Shown here: one piece after another, positions 1-12,839 of the stretch
Position numbering within the stretch: the stretch's first letter is position 1
Layout: each line of letters begins with the position of its first letter
Assembly (NCBI RefSeq): GCF_013466985.1
Contig: NZ_CP059164.1
Span: 1,869,001-1,933,000 of the forward strand
DNA length: 64,000 nucleotides
Origin: Nocardioides ungokensis
GTDB taxonomy: Bacteria > Actinomycetota > Actinomycetes > Propionibacteriales > Nocardioidaceae
Direction: 5' to 3'
Notes under the pieces: generated by a model
What the model saw: the letters and a program-made list of their open reading frames with translations, nothing else
What the model was told of the DNA's origin: nothing
Database searches by the model: none
Program-made: the position numbers and the translations under genes

Positions 1-1
1 T

Positions 2-469
2 CCCCGTGACGACCCCGAGGAGTGGGGTGGTGAGGTGACCCGCCGCGACGGCCGCAGCGAGCCGCTGGGTCGCGCGGTCTACGACACCACGCGCCAGACC
101 CTGCGCCAGGTCACCCGCGTGGCGCCGGCGGTGGTGGTCCAACGCCTGGTGATGCCCGAGACCTTCGATCCGCTGGACTGCCTGGCCGGCGCGGACCGGC
201 TCGGCCAGTGCGCCGTGTCGGCGGCGGTCGACCCGTCGGCCAGTGACGGGTACGTCTCGGCGATCGCCGCCCGGGACGAGGACGTGCACCCGCTGTCGCT
301 GTCCCGGGTGTTCTGCCCGACCGCGCCGGTCTGCCCGCCGGTGAGCGGCGACACGGTGGTCTGGCGCGACGACCACCACTACACCGTCAGCTGGGCGATG
401 GAGCGCCGGCAGGCGCTGTGGGACGCGCTGCTCGGCACCGGCCTGCTGGGAGACCGCTCGCACGGCTGA
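2..469 (+). CDS. C-terminal part of an acyltransferase with SGNH domain (5' end outside window)
   Basis: The reading frame is open from base 2 to the TGA at 467-469, so only the last ~155 residues are present. The end resembles the SGNH hydrolase-like C-terminal domain fused to membrane acyltransferase-3 (OafA/YrhL) proteins: a Cys pair ([11 protein letters not shown]), then a [14 protein letters not shown] segment that corresponds to the family's catalytic Asp-x-x-His block near the C-terminus. In the family this domain transfers or removes acetyl groups on cell-surface glycans. The membrane part and the catalytic Ser lie outside the window, so the family call rests on the terminal block alone. 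It stops 80 bp before lepA. Confidence 0.55.
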   Translation, partial: PRDDPEEWGGEVTRRDGRSEPLGRAVYDTTRQTLRQVTRVAPAVVVQRLVMPETFDPLDCLAGADRLGQCAVSAAVDPSASDGYVSAIAARDEDVHPLSLSRVFCPTAPVCPPVSGDTVVWRDDHHYTVSWAMERRQALWDALLGTGLLGDRSHG

Positions 470-549
470 GCCGCCGAGTGAGCCATTGCGGGCCCCGGAT
501 GGAACAATGGGCAGGTCCCGCAACCCAACGAGAGTCGGCAGTCGTTTCC

Positions 550-2420
<1,871 letters not shown>

Positions 2421-2424
<4 letters not shown>

Positions 2425-2915
2425 TCGTCCGCCCGGTTGCGGACGACCAGTGGTCGGTCGTCGCGTGGCTGTGGCAGGACTTCCGCCACGACCTCGCGCC
2501 TGCGGTGCACGGCTTCCCGTACGCCGACGGCCGCTACCGGCACGAGTGGCTGGACGAGTACCCGCAGCCGGACCGGGTCGGCTACCTCGCGTGGCAGCCG
2601 CACCCCAACACCGGTGAGGACGCCCCCGTCGCCTTCGCGCTCGTGCGGGGTCTGGATGCCGGCGGCCGGATCATGCAGGCGTTCTTCGTGGTGCCGGCGG
2701 CTCGACGGGACGGCTTCGGCCGTCGCTTCGCCGCGGCCGTGATCGGACGGCACCCGGGACCCTGGGAGATCCCCTTCCAGCACGACAACGTCGGCGCCGG
2801 GCACTTCTGGCGTGTGGTGTCGAGCGACGCGTGGGGAGCTGCGTGGACGGAGACCGAGGAGGCGGTCCCCGACAAGCCCCACGTCCCGCCCGACCACTGG
2901 ATCCGCTCGACGTGA
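2421..2915 (+). CDS. GNAT-family N-acetyltransferase
   Basis: A 164-residue protein starting at a GTG that overlaps the lepA stop. It has the layout of a small GCN5-related acetyltransferase: a beta-rich centre ([22 protein letters not shown]), then the acetyl-CoA pyrophosphate-binding region [15 protein letters not shown], which fits the R/Q-x-x-G-x-G/A pattern loosely, and a C-terminal part containing [13 protein letters not shown] as expected for the last helix of the fold. The substrate is unknown. It overlaps the following phosphotransferase gene by GTGA, so lepA, this gene and the kinase form one coupled transcription unit. Confidence 0.75.
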
Positions 2916-3835
2916 GCATCGCACTCCCCGAGGGCGTGCTGGCCTTCGCCGACCGAGGACCGGACTGGGCAGCCTTCGTCGACGCGCTGCCTCGACTGGT
3001 GCACGAGCTGCTCGATGAGTGGAAGCTCACCGCCGACGGGGAGCCGACCCACGGCTACTGCGCGCTGGTGCTGCCCGTGCGCACGCCCGGTGGGGCGCCC
3101 GCCGTCCTCAAGGTGGGCTTCCCCGACGACGAGTCGGAGCACGAGCACCTCGCGCTCCAGCACTGGCACGGCCGCGGCGCCGTGCAGCTGCTCCGGGCCG
3201 ACCCGCACCGCCGGGCGATGCTGCTGGAGCGGCTCCACCGCGAGGACCTGACCGACCTCTGGGACCTCGAGGCGTGCGAGGTGGTCGCCGGTCTGTACGC
3301 GCAGATCCACGTCCCGGCGCCGCCGCAGCTGCGCCCGTTGACGGCGTACGTCGAGCGCTGGTCGGCCGGCCTGGCAGGGCTGCCGCGCAGCGCCCCGGTC
3401 CCGCGCCGGCTGGTGGAGCAGGCGCTGAGCCTGTCCCGTGACCTCGTGGCCGACCCCACCGGCACCGGCACGATGATCCACACCGACCTTCACTACGAGA
3501 ACGTCCTGGCGGGCGATCGCCAGCCCTGGCTGGCCATCGACCCCAAGCCGGTCAGCGGCGACCCGCACTACGAGCTCGCCCCGATGCTGTGGAACCGCTT
3601 CGACGAGCTCACGGCCCAGCCCGGGCAGAGCCTGCGCGACGGCCTGCGCCGGCGCTTTCACACGCTGGTCGACGCGGCCGGCTTCGACGAGCACCGGGCG
3701 CGGGCCTGGGTCGTGGTGCGGATGATGCACAACGCGCTGTGGAGCCTCCAGGACGAGCCCGACGTACCACGGCACACGTCGACCGATGCCTACCTGACGA
3801 TGTGCATCGCGATCGCCAAGGCCGTCCAGGACTGA
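2912..3835 (+). CDS. Aminoglycoside/hydroxyurea-type phosphotransferase (APH(6)-like kinase fold)
   Basis: A 307-residue kinase-fold protein. The catalytic loop is visible as IHTDLHYENVLAG, and the following metal-binding Asp is in WLAIDPKPVSGDP; the DPKP sequence is typical of the streptomycin 6-kinase/hydroxyurea phosphotransferase group rather than of generic APH enzymes. The N-lobe carries the ATP-contacting lysine in APAVLKVGFPDDESEHE. Start GTG 2912 overlaps the upstream stop. Family members phosphorylate streptomycin or related guanidino compounds, but many chromosomal members have unknown substrates, so a resistance role is only possible. Last gene of the lepA-led group. Confidence 0.85.
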   Translation: MSIALPEGVLAFADRGPDWAAFVDALPRLVHELLDEWKLTADGEPTHGYCALVLPVRTPGGAPAVLKVGFPDDESEHEHLALQHWHGRGAVQLLRADPHRRAMLLERLHREDLTDLWDLEACEVVAGLYAQIHVPAPPQLRPLTAYVERWSAGLAGLPRSAPVPRRLVEQALSLSRDLVADPTGTGTMIHTDLHYENVLAGDRQPWLAIDPKPVSGDPHYELAPMLWNRFDELTAQPGQSLRDGLRRRFHTLVDAAGFDEHRARAWVVVRMMHNALWSLQDEPDVPRHTSTDAYLTMCIAIAKAVQD

Positions 3836-3890
3836 GGACGCGCCGCACAATCCGGTTGGTCCGGTGGGCCGCAGCCGCGAGAATCGGCAC

Positions 3891-4553
3891 GTGCCCACCC
3901 TCGTCTCCGTCAACGTCGGCCGCCCGCGCGAGGCCGCCTGGGCCGGGATCGGCCGCACCTCCATCGACAAGCGGCCGGTGGCCGGCCCGGTGCTGGCCCG
4001 GCGCCTCGGCCTCGAGGGCGACCAGGTGTCCGACACCAAGCACCACGGCGGGCCCGACCAGGCGGTCTACGCCTTCGCCCGCGAGGACCTCGACCACTGG
4101 GCCGCCGAACTCGGGGTCGAGATCCCCGACGGCCAGTTCGGCGAGAACCTCACCACCCGTGGGATCGACGTCAACGAGGCGGAGGTGGGCGAGCGCTGGC
4201 TCGTGGGCGACGCGGTGCTCGAGGTCGCGTCGGTCCGCATCCCCTGCAACGACTTCAAGAGCTGGATGGGCCGCTGCGGCTACGACGAACGCGCGTGGGT
4301 GCGTCGCTTCGCCGCCCAGCACCGCCCGGGCCCCTACCTGCGGGTGGTCACCGAGGGCCACCTGCGCGCCGGCGACGACCTGACAGTCGTGCACCGCCCC
4401 GGCCACGGGGTGACCGTGAGCACGATGTTCCGGGCGCTGACGTCCGAGCGGTCGCTGCTGCCGGAGCTGCTCAAGGTCGACGGCCTGGTCGCCGAGGCGC
4501 GGGTCAGGGCCGAGGCCTACGCCCCCGCGCTGAGCGTCATCGACGACGTGTGA
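3891..4553 (+). CDS. MOSC domain protein (YiiM-like)
   Basis: A 220-residue single MOSC domain. MOSC domains bind molybdenum cofactor or carry sulfur for delivery. Family marks are the N-terminal TLVSVNVGRPR, GDQVSDTKHHGGPDQAVYAFA, and FGENLTTRGIDVNEAEVGERW; the conserved cysteine expected to carry sulfur is in RIPCNDFKSW (after SV). The C-terminal ~60 residues match the YiiM-type tail. YiiM reduces N-hydroxylated compounds such as 6-hydroxylaminopurine; that activity is inferred for this homologue. The GTG at 3891 gives the standard family N-terminus. It stands alone between the lepA group and an acyl-CoA synthetase. Confidence 0.88.
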   Translation: MPTLVSVNVGRPREAAWAGIGRTSIDKRPVAGPVLARRLGLEGDQVSDTKHHGGPDQAVYAFAREDLDHWAAELGVEIPDGQFGENLTTRGIDVNEAEVGERWLVGDAVLEVASVRIPCNDFKSWMGRCGYDERAWVRRFAAQHRPGPYLRVVTEGHLRAGDDLTVVHRPGHGVTVSTMFRALTSERSLLPELLKVDGLVAEARVRAEAYAPALSVIDDV

Positions 4554-4630
4554 GGTTCGTCCACGGGGCTCGGCTCCGCCCGGTCCGTGCGCGCGCATGG
4601 CGATCCTCACGTGGGATCGGCTACCGGAGC

Positions 4631-4652
4631 GTAACCAGGTGATCTAGGTTAC
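4631..4652. promoter_or_regulatory. Inverted repeat GTAACC-N10-GGTTAC upstream of acyl-CoA synthetase
   Basis: Perfect 6-bp arms (4631-4636 and 4647-4652) separated by 10 bp, centred about 77 bp before the acyl-CoA synthetase ATG. Size and position suit a TetR-type operator in a fatty-acid gene promoter, but no cognate regulator is adjacent and the motif is short, so this is a suggestion. Confidence 0.35.
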
Positions 4653-4717
4653 TGGCCAGAGAAGTCTCCTCGGACGACGTCTTCCCCGCCCCGACCCGCC
4701 GCCAGTGCAGGAGTGTC

Positions 4718-6537
<1,820 letters not shown>

Positions 6538-6545
6538 CGGCTCGC

Positions 6546-6580
6546 CCGCCTGACGACGGCTCCGGCCCGTCGTCGGGCGG
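6546..6580 (+). terminator. Intrinsic terminator-like hairpin after acyl-CoA synthetase
   Basis: Arms 6546-6559 and 6567-6580 form a 14-bp stem with one G-T pair and a 7-nt loop, beginning 9 bp after the stop codon. There is no U-run, which is usual for high-GC actinobacterial terminators. Confidence 0.6.
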
Positions 6581-6598
6581 ACCGGGCGGGTTGAGAGG

Positions 6599-7852
6599 AT
6601 GGAGCACGTGCCTCCCTCCTCCCTGCCGCCCGGTGACCCCGTCCCCGAGGACGGCTCGCTCCCGGCAGAGGCCCTCGCCGGGGTGGGCGAGAGACCGTTC
6701 GGCCTCTACGTCCACGTGCCCTTCTGCTCGGTGCGGTGCGGCTACTGCGACTTCAACACCTACACCGCCGAGGAGCTGGGCGGGGCCTCCGCGGCCCGGG
6801 GTGCCTCGCGCGCGACGTACGCCGAGGCCGCGATCGCGGAGGTACGCCGGGCCCGGGCGCTGCTCGGCGACCGCGACGTCCCGGTGTCGACGGTCTTCTT
6901 CGGTGGGGGCACCCCCACCCTGCTGCCCGCGGCCGACCTGGTCGCCGTGGTGGCCGCGATCGAGGAGGAGTTCGGGCTGGTCGCCGGGGCGGAGGTGACC
7001 ACCGAGTCCAACCCTGACAGCGTCTCCGAGGCGGACCTGGCGACGCTGCGCGCCGGCGGGATCAACCGCATCTCCTTCGGCATGCAGTCCGCGGTCCCGC
7101 ACGTGCTGCGGACCCTGGACCGCACCCACGACCCGCTCCGGGTCCCGGCGGCGGTCGCCTGGGCGCGGACGGCCGGCTTCGACCGTGCCGGGGGCGGCAG
7201 CATCAGCCTGGACCTCATCTACGGGACGCCGGGGGAGTCGCTCGCCGACTGGGAGACCTCGCTCGACACAGCGCTGGCCTGCGAGCCCGACCACGTCTCG
7301 GCGTACTCCCTGATCGTCGAGGACGGCACCGCCCTGGCCCGCCAGGTGCGGCGCGGCGAGCTGCCGATGCCCGACGACGACGACCTCGCGGACAAGTACG
7401 TGCTGGCCGACGAGCGGCTCGTGGCTGCGGGCCTGGGGTGGTACGAGGTGTCCAACTGGGCGCGCGACGACGCGACGCGCTGCCGCCACAACCTGCTCTA
7501 CTGGACCGGCGCCGACTGGTGGGGAGTGGGTCCGGGCGCGCACTCGCACGTGGGTGGGGTGCGGTGGTGGAACGTCAAGCACCCCGCGGCGTACGCCGAC
7601 CGGCTGGCCGCGGGCCTCAGCCCCGCGCACGCGAGGGAGGTGCTCGACCCGGAGAGCCGTCGGGTCGAGCGGGTGCTGCTCGAGCTGCGGTTGCGCCAGG
7701 GGCTCGAGGCCGGGGTGCTCGACGCGGCCGGGCGCGCCGCGGTCCCCGACCTGGTCGCGCGAGGGCTGCTCGCGACCGCGGGGGAGCGGCTGGTGCTCAC
7801 CCGCACCGGGCGGCTGCTCGCCGACGCCGTCGTGCGCGACCTGCTGCCCTGA
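6599..7852 (+). CDS. hemW: Radical SAM heme chaperone HemW (HemN-like)
   Basis: A 417-residue radical SAM protein. The 4Fe-4S cysteines are C43, C47 and C50 in PFCSVRCGYCDF, with Phe after the second Cys as in HemW/HemN proteins. FFGGGTPTLL supplies the SAM-binding GGGTP element, and the C-terminal HemN domain follows from about residue 300. HemW differs from true HemN by lacking the N-terminal extra cysteine motif and acts in heme insertion rather than coproporphyrinogen oxidation. In actinobacteria it normally sits between lepA and hrcA, as here. ATG 6599 or GTG 6608 could be the start; GAGAGG at 6593 fits 6608 slightly better. Confidence 0.93.
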   Translation: MEHVPPSSLPPGDPVPEDGSLPAEALAGVGERPFGLYVHVPFCSVRCGYCDFNTYTAEELGGASAARGASRATYAEAAIAEVRRARALLGDRDVPVSTVFFGGGTPTLLPAADLVAVVAAIEEEFGLVAGAEVTTESNPDSVSEADLATLRAGGINRISFGMQSAVPHVLRTLDRTHDPLRVPAAVAWARTAGFDRAGGGSISLDLIYGTPGESLADWETSLDTALACEPDHVSAYSLIVEDGTALARQVRRGELPMPDDDDLADKYVLADERLVAAGLGWYEVSNWARDDATRCRHNLLYWTGADWWGVGPGAHSHVGGVRWWNVKHPAAYADRLAAGLSPAHAREVLDPESRRVERVLLELRLRQGLEAGVLDAAGRAAVPDLVARGLLATAGERLVLTRTGRLLADAVVRDLLP

Positions 7853-7864
7853 GCCTCGACTGCC

Positions 7865-8374
7865 TCAGCTGACCAGCCGGATCGTGACGGGGTAGCGGTA
7901 CTCCTCGCCCCGGGACGCGCGGACCGATCCGATGATCGTGAAGATCAGCCACATCAGGCCGACGATCGGCAGCAGGAGCAGGCCGACGAGCACGAAGACC
8001 AGGATGAACGACACGACCGCGTAGATCAGGATCGAGAGCTGGAAGTTCAGCGACTCGACCGCCTGCCGGCGCACGTAGGGCGACTCGTGGCCCTTGGTGA
8101 GCATCACGATCAGCGGGCCGAGGAACGCCAGCGCGACGACCGAGGCCACCAGGGCGCTCCAGTGCGCGGCGCAGCCCCAGGTGATCTCCTCCGAGGTGTG
8201 GCCGCTGGGGTGCATCGGCGGCTGCGGGGGCCCGCCGTACGCCGGGGGCTGGCCGCCGGGCTGCTGCCCCCATCCCGGCTGCTGGCCGTACGACGGGGGC
8301 TGGCCGTAGGGCTGCGTGCCAGGGGGCGGGTCCGCGGGCCCCTCGGTCGGCTGCGGCTGGGTCGGATCGCTCAT
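7865..8374 (-). CDS. DUF4870 family membrane protein with proline/glutamine-rich N-terminus
   Basis: A 169-residue protein. The first ~70 residues are low-complexity and rich in Pro, Gln, Gly and Tyr (repeats of the type YGQQPGWGQQPGGQ), then three hydrophobic segments follow: SALVASVVALAFLGPLIVML, LSILIYAVVSFILVFVLVGL and LLPIVGLMWLIFTIIGSV. The intervening RRQAVESLNFQLS is the DUF4870 signature. The family is a small integral membrane group of unknown function, common in actinobacteria. ATG 8374 has GGGAG 8 bp upstream, which decides the start. It is convergent with hemW, the stops only 12 bp apart. Confidence 0.85.
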   Translation of the reverse strand: MSDPTQPQPTEGPADPPPGTQPYGQPPSYGQQPGWGQQPGGQPPAYGGPPQPPMHPSGHTSEEITWGCAAHWSALVASVVALAFLGPLIVMLTKGHESPYVRRQAVESLNFQLSILIYAVVSFILVFVLVGLLLLPIVGLMWLIFTIIGSVRASRGEEYRYPVTIRLVS

Positions 8375-8462
8375 CGCGTGCTCCCTGTGGTCGATGCTGT
8401 GGTCGCGGCTGGGTGGTGGGTGGCGGAGTCGATCGCTCGGCTCCACGGTAGTCCGGCGGGCA

Positions 8463-9311
8463 TCAGGCCGTCACGAAGTCGATCAGCTCCTCGACCCGGC
8501 CGAGCAGCGCCGGGTCGAGGTCGGCGAAGGAGCGCACCCCACCGAGGATGTGCTTCCACGCGCGGGCGATGTCGGCCTGGTTGCGGTGCGGCCAGCCCAG
8601 CTGCTGGCAGGTGCCGGTCTTCCAGTCGATGTTGCGGGGCACGTCGGGCCAGCGCTCGAAGCCGAGCCGCTGCGGCTTGACCGCCTGCCAGATGTCGATG
8701 AACGGGTGGCCGACGATCAGCACGTCCTTGCCGATCGGCGACCTCGCGATGTTGGCGGCGATGCGGCTCTCCTTGGAGCCGCGGACCAGGTGGTCGACGA
8801 GCACCCCGACGCGGCGCTGCGGGCCCGGCTTGAAGTCGCGCAGGTGGTCGGCGAGGTCGTCGACGCCGCCGAGGTACTCCACGACCACGCCCTCGATCCG
8901 CAGGTCGTCACCCCAGACCTTCTCGACCAGCTCGGCGTCGTGCCGGCCCTCGACGAAGATCCGGCTGGCGCGAGCGACCCGAGCCTTCGCGCCGTGGACG
9001 GCGACCGACCCCGAGGCCGTGCGGGTCGGCTTGGCCGGAGCCGGGGTGCGCACCGGGGCGGTCAGGATGACCGGCTTGCCCTCGAGCAGGAAGCCCGGCC
9101 CCAGCGGGAACGTGCGCCGCTTGCCGCGGCGGTCCTCCAGGGTCACGGTGTGGAGGTCGCGATCGACCGCGACGACCTCGCCGCACCAGTCGGTCGTGAC
9201 CTCCTCGACCACGGAGCCCAGCTCCGCGGGGGCCTCGACGGCGCGGCCGCGCTTCGGGGCGCGCCAGTCGGTGTTGAGGACGTCGGATCCGTAGCGGTCG
9301 CGGGAAGTCAC
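8463..9311 (-). CDS. DUF3097 family protein (Toprim-like)
   Basis: A 282-residue conserved actinobacterial protein. The N-terminal half includes a small beta-barrel-like region (GEVVAVDRDLHTVTLEDRRGKRRTF); the C-terminal half has FVEGRHDAELVEKVWGDDLR followed by GVLVDHLVRGSKES, which resembles the Toprim Glu and DxD-type metal-binding positions seen in primases and small nucleases. The biochemical role is not known to me. It starts at a GTG and is followed by a short acidic gene upstream on the same strand. The family is almost always chromosomal and single-copy, so this is core genome. Confidence 0.88.
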   Translation of the reverse strand: MTSRDRYGSDVLNTDWRAPKRGRAVEAPAELGSVVEEVTTDWCGEVVAVDRDLHTVTLEDRRGKRRTFPLGPGFLLEGKPVILTAPVRTPAPAKPTRTASGSVAVHGAKARVARASRIFVEGRHDAELVEKVWGDDLRIEGVVVEYLGGVDDLADHLRDFKPGPQRRVGVLVDHLVRGSKESRIAANIARSPIGKDVLIVGHPFIDIWQAVKPQRLGFERWPDVPRNIDWKTGTCQQLGWPHRNQADIARAWKHILGGVRSFADLDPALLGRVEELIDFVTA

Positions 9312-9381
9312 CGGACAACGCTAGGGGCGCGGCCCCTGCCGGCGCCGGACGACGCGCCGCCCGCGCTTAGACAGCGGGGCG

Positions 9382-9579
9382 TCAGTCCTCGAGCTGCTCG
9401 TCGTCCCACTCCGAGGCGCCCTTGCCGCCGTCCATGTCGAGGTCGCCGGGGTCCACCTCGTCGTCGAGCGGCTCGGCGAGCGGGTTGTCCTCGCCCGGCT
9501 GCAGGTCCTCGGGGAGCTGGTCGTCGCTGATGCCCGGCTCGGACGACTGCTCGGTCGTGGGGTCGCTGGAGTTCGTCAT
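9382..9579 (-). CDS. Small acidic hypothetical protein
   Basis: A 65-residue ORF with 24 Asp/Glu residues and almost no hydrophobic core, for example DNPLAEPLDDEVDPGDLD. It starts with ATG and lies in the same direction as, and 70 bp upstream of, the DUF3097 gene. Codon use shows the local GC3 bias. I do not recognise a family; the composition suggests a disordered protein. It could be a chance ORF, but the fit of size, start and spacing favours a real gene. Confidence 0.6.
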   Translation of the reverse strand: MTNSSDPTTEQSSEPGISDDQLPEDLQPGEDNPLAEPLDDEVDPGDLDMDGGKGASEWDDEQLED

Positions 9580-9614
9580 GCGGCGACCGTACCCACGCGC
9601 CGACCCCTCAACCG

Positions 9615-9644
9615 CCCCCGACAGCCCCCGACAGCCCCCGACAG
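9615..9644. repeat. Three tandem copies of the decamer CCCCCGACAG
   Basis: Perfect head-to-tail copies at 9615-9624, 9625-9634 and 9635-9644 in the short gap between the acidic ORF start and the end of the metallo-hydrolase gene. No protein is coded here. Probably slippage-generated; copy number may vary between strains. Confidence 0.8.
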
Positions 9645-9655
9645 CGGAGCCGGGC

Positions 9656-10520
9656 TCAGATCAGGGGCAGCCGCTTCTGGCTGCGGGGGAGGTGCTCGTA
9701 GCCGCGTCGCACGGCCGTGGCGAGGTGCTCCCGGGGCCAGGGCCACTCGCCGGTCTCGAGCGCCTGGTCGACCGGCACTCCTCGCGACGCGAGGTCGCGG
9801 ATCGTCTCGGCCACGATGCCGACGGTGTTGCGCTGCTCCTCGACGAACTCCCGGTCGACGGGCGAGCCGTGCCCGGGGACGACGAGGCTCGAGGGGGTCA
9901 GCAGGCCCAGCACGATGTCGAGGCTGAGCGGCCACTCCATCGGCCACGAGTCGTCGTTGAAGTACGGCGGTGACGACTCCTCGACCAGGTCGCCGGCCAG
10001 CACCACGTCGGCGTCGGGCACGCGCACCACGAGGTCGCCGGAGCTGTGCCCGCGGCCGGGGTGCACGAGCTCGACCGCGCGGTCACCGAGGTCGAGCACC
10101 GCGCCGAGGAGAACGTCTGGTCCGGGAGCACGATCCGGGTCGCCATGACGTCCTCGCGCCGGGGGTCGTCGGGGAGTCGGCGTACCGCTGCTTGACCTCC
10201 TCGCCCCACTTCTCCAGCTCGTCACGGGCGTTCTCGTGCGCGTGGATCGGCAGGGCGCCGTACTCCTCGCGGAAGGTGTGGTTGCCGAAGGTGTGGTCGA
10301 AGTGCCAGTGGGTGTTGACGATGCCGGTGACCTCGCCGGCACCGAGGCGACGCACGTCGTCGATCACCTCGCGGGCCGCGCTCGCGGCACCGTGCGTGTC
10401 GACGACGAGCAGCCCCCGGTCGCCGCCGATCAGGGTGATGTTGACGTCGAACCACTCGTACCGGGCGACCCACACCCGGTCGGCGACCTCCCTGAACCCG
10501 GCTCCCGTGAATCCCGTCAT
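9656..10520 (-). CDS. MBL-fold metallo-hydrolase, two frame breaks
   Basis: About 288 residues once two frame changes are bridged. The first metal-binding block is [14 protein letters not shown] (HxHxD H pattern, with Trp in place of the middle residue), and the later parts [15 protein letters not shown] and VLAGDLVEE supply the next His and Asp, with [10 protein letters not shown] giving the last His. These are all four metallo-beta-lactamase fold motifs. The breaks fall near 10170 (after KQRYAD) and 10105 (before [11 protein letters not shown]), each equivalent to one missing base. The substrate is unknown. It is transcribed divergently from hrcA, whose CIRCE operator lies only 19 bp from this gene's ATG. 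Confidence 0.8.
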
Positions 10521-10538
10521 GACGCCGAGCCTAGTAGT

Positions 10539-10567
10539 CTTGGCACTCAGGACTTTCGAGTGCCAAG
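10539..10567. promoter_or_regulatory. CIRCE operator (HrcA binding site)
   Basis: Inverted repeat TTGGCACTC (10540-10548), 9-bp spacer, GAGTGCCAA (10558-10566), extended by one further C-G pair to 10539-10567. This matches the CIRCE consensus TTAGCACTC-N9-GAGTGCTAA with one symmetrical change. It lies 38 bp before the hrcA start and is therefore the site through which HrcA represses its own operon at normal temperature. The divergent metallo-hydrolase starts on the other side and may be affected too. Confidence 0.95.
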
Positions 10568-10604
10568 CCCGGACCAGCCCGGAGACCAGCCCAGAGGAGG
10601 CGGG

Positions 10605-11618
10605 ATGCAGGAGGAGCGCAGGCTCGCCGTGCTCCGCGCGATCGTGGAGGACTACGTCTCCACCGAGGAGCCGGTCGGCTCCAAGGCACTGGTCGAGCGG
10701 CACGGTCTCGGCGTCTCGCCGGCCACGGTGCGCAACGACATGGCGGTGCTGGAGGAGGAGGGTTTCATCACCCAGCCCCACACCAGCGCCGGCCGGGTGC
10801 CGACCGACAAGGGCTACCGCCTCTTCGTCGACCGCCTGACCACCGTCAAGCCGATGAGCGCGGCCGAGCGGCGCGCGATCGCGACGTTCCTCGACGGGGC
10901 AGTCGACCTCGACGACGTCGTCGGCCGGTCGGTGCGGCTGCTCTCGCAGCTGACCCGCCAGGTCGCCGTCGTGCAGTACCCCACGCTCACTCGTTCCACC
11001 GTCCGCCACGTCGAGCTCGTCGCGCTCACCCCGAGCAAGCTGCTCGTCGTGCTCATCCTCAGCACCGGCCGGGTCGAGCAGCGGCTGGTCGAGCTGGAGA
11101 CCGCGCTGACCGACGACGAGCTGGCCGACCTCCGGCAGCTGGTCAACCGGGCCGCCACCGGCGAGATCATCGCCACGGCCGTCACGGCGCTCCGCGAGGC
11201 GGTGCCCCCCGTCGACGGCCACGCCGTCGCGGCGGTCGTCGACTCGCTCGTCGAGGCGATGTCCGACCACCGGTCCGACGAGCGCGTCGCGGTGGGCGGC
11301 GCGGCCAACCTGGCGAGGTACGGCGACAGCTTCGACTCCGCCGTCCGCCCGCTGCTCGAGGCGCTCGAGGAGCACGTGATCCTGCTCAAGCTGCTCGGCG
11401 AGGCCAGCACCGGCGGCGCGGTCACCGTGCGCATCGGTCACGAGGGGCCCTACCAGGAGCTGGCGTCGACCAGCGTCGTCGCGACGGGCTACGGCCCCCG
11501 GGACGAGGCGCTTGCGACGCTGGGCATCGTCGGCCCCACCCGCATGGACTATCCCGGCACGATGGCGGCGGTGCGGGCGGTCGCCCGCTACGTCTCGCGC
11601 TTCCTCGACGAGGGCTAG
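10605..11618 (+). CDS. hrcA: Heat-inducible transcription repressor HrcA
   Basis: A 337-residue repressor of chaperone genes. The N-terminal winged helix contains [21 protein letters not shown], followed by the conserved [20 protein letters not shown] linker; the C-terminal part with VTVRIGHEG and [21 protein letters not shown] is the family's dimerisation domain. HrcA binds CIRCE and needs GroEL for activity. A CIRCE site stands immediately upstream, so the gene is autoregulated. ATG 10605 is preceded by AGAGGAGGC. It is followed 48 bp later by dnaJ, the standard actinobacterial hrcA-dnaJ2 pair. Confidence 0.97.
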   Translation: MQEERRLAVLRAIVEDYVSTEEPVGSKALVERHGLGVSPATVRNDMAVLEEEGFITQPHTSAGRVPTDKGYRLFVDRLTTVKPMSAAERRAIATFLDGAVDLDDVVGRSVRLLSQLTRQVAVVQYPTLTRSTVRHVELVALTPSKLLVVLILSTGRVEQRLVELETALTDDELADLRQLVNRAATGEIIATAVTALREAVPPVDGHAVAAVVDSLVEAMSDHRSDERVAVGGAANLARYGDSFDSAVRPLLEALEEHVILLKLLGEASTGGAVTVRIGHEGPYQELASTSVVATGYGPRDEALATLGIVGPTRMDYPGTMAAVRAVARYVSRFLDEG

Positions 11619-11666
11619 CGCTCCACCGCACGTCAGATCCACCCCCGATCACCCGAAGGAACCGAC

Positions 11667-12839
11667 TTGAGTCAGGACCTGTACGACCTCCTCGGTGTCG
11701 ACCGCGACGCGGACGCCGACGCCATCAAGAAGGCCTACCGGCGCTTGGCCCGGCAGCTGCACCCCGACGTCAACCCGGACCCCGAGACGCAGGAGAAGTT
11801 CAAGGAGGTCTCCCGCGCCTACGAGGTCCTCTCCGACCCGCAGAAGCGGGCGGGGTACGACAGGGGCGGCGACCCGTTCGGCGGCGGGGCCGCCGGCTTC
11901 GGGCAGGGCGCCGGGTTCTCGTTCACCGACATCATGGACGCCTTCTTCGGCGGGGCAGGTGGCGGTGCGGCGGCCGGCCGTGGCCCGCGCCCGCGCACGC
12001 GCCGCGGCCAGGACGCGCTGATCCGCCTCGACGTCGAGCTCGCCGAGGCGGCGTTCGGCGTGACCCGTGACCTGACCGTGGACACCGCGGTGCTGTGTGC
12101 CACCTGCCACGGCGAGGGCACGTCGCCGGGCACCCACCCGATCCCGTGCGAGACGTGTCGCGGTGCGGGCGAGGTGGCGCACGTGCAGCGCTCGTTCCTC
12201 GGCGAGATCCGGACCCTGCGCCCGTGCGCGGCGTGCCGCGGGTTCGGCTCGATCATCCCGGAGCCGTGCCGCGAGTGCTCCGGCGACGGCCGCGTCCGCT
12301 CGCGCCGCACGATCACCGTCAAGATCCCCGCGGGCGTCGACAACGGAACCCGCGTCCAGCTCACCGAGCAGGGCGAGGTCGGCCCGGGTGGTGGCCCGCC
12401 CGGAGACCTCTACGTCGAGATCCAGATCGCCAAGCATGACACCTTCACCCGGCACGGCAACGACCTGCACTGCACGGTCACCCTGCCGATGTCGGCGGCG
12501 GCGCTCGGGACGACGCTCTCGCTGCCGACCCTGGAGGCCGACGTCGAGCAGGGCGCCGACTCCGGGGTCGAGACGGCGTTCGACCTCGACATCAAGCCGG
12601 GCACGCAGTCCGGCAGCGAGCAGGTGCTGCGCGGCCGGGGCGTCCCCGGGCTGCGTGGCGGTCGGGGCGACCTGGTCGTGACCGTGGTGGTGGAGACGCC
12701 GACGCGGCTCGACGAGCGCCAGGAGGAGCTGCTGCGCGAGCTCGCCGCCCTCCGTGGTGAGGAGCAGCCGTCGGGCCACGTGCGCCCGGGGTCGAAGTCG
12801 GTCTTCGGCCGGCTGCGCGACGCGTTCAACCAGCACTGA
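11667..12839 (+). CDS. dnaJ: Molecular chaperone DnaJ (type I, HrcA-linked copy)
   Basis: A 390-residue type I J-protein. The J domain has the Hsp70-activating HPD at residues 32-34, followed by a Gly/Phe-rich linker ([18 protein letters not shown]). Four zinc-binding repeats are present: [24 protein letters not shown] and CRECSGDG. The C-terminal substrate-binding domains follow. It stimulates DnaK ATPase and hands over unfolded proteins. The start is a TTG at 11667, supported by GAAGGA 6 bp upstream. It is the second dnaJ of actinobacteria (dnaJ2), controlled by HrcA/CIRCE. Its TGA overlaps the rsmE ATG by one base. Confidence 0.96.
   Translation: MSQDLYDLLGVDRDADADAIKKAYRRLARQLHPDVNPDPETQEKFKEVSRAYEVLSDPQKRAGYDRGGDPFGGGAAGFGQGAGFSFTDIMDAFFGGAGGGAAAGRGPRPRTRRGQDALIRLDVELAEAAFGVTRDLTVDTAVLCATCHGEGTSPGTHPIPCETCRGAGEVAHVQRSFLGEIRTLRPCAACRGFGSIIPEPCRECSGDGRVRSRRTITVKIPAGVDNGTRVQLTEQGEVGPGGGPPGDLYVEIQIAKHDTFTRHGNDLHCTVTLPMSAAALGTTLSLPTLEADVEQGADSGVETAFDLDIKPGTQSGSEQVLRGRGVPGLRGGRGDLVVTVVVETPTRLDERQEELLRELAALRGEEQPSGHVRPGSKSVFGRLRDAFNQH

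Noticed and set aside
2912..3835. Streptomycin resistance gene
   Set aside because: The kinase fold and DPKP motif fit APH(6), but co-transcription with lepA and lack of mobile context make a housekeeping role as likely; resistance not claimed.
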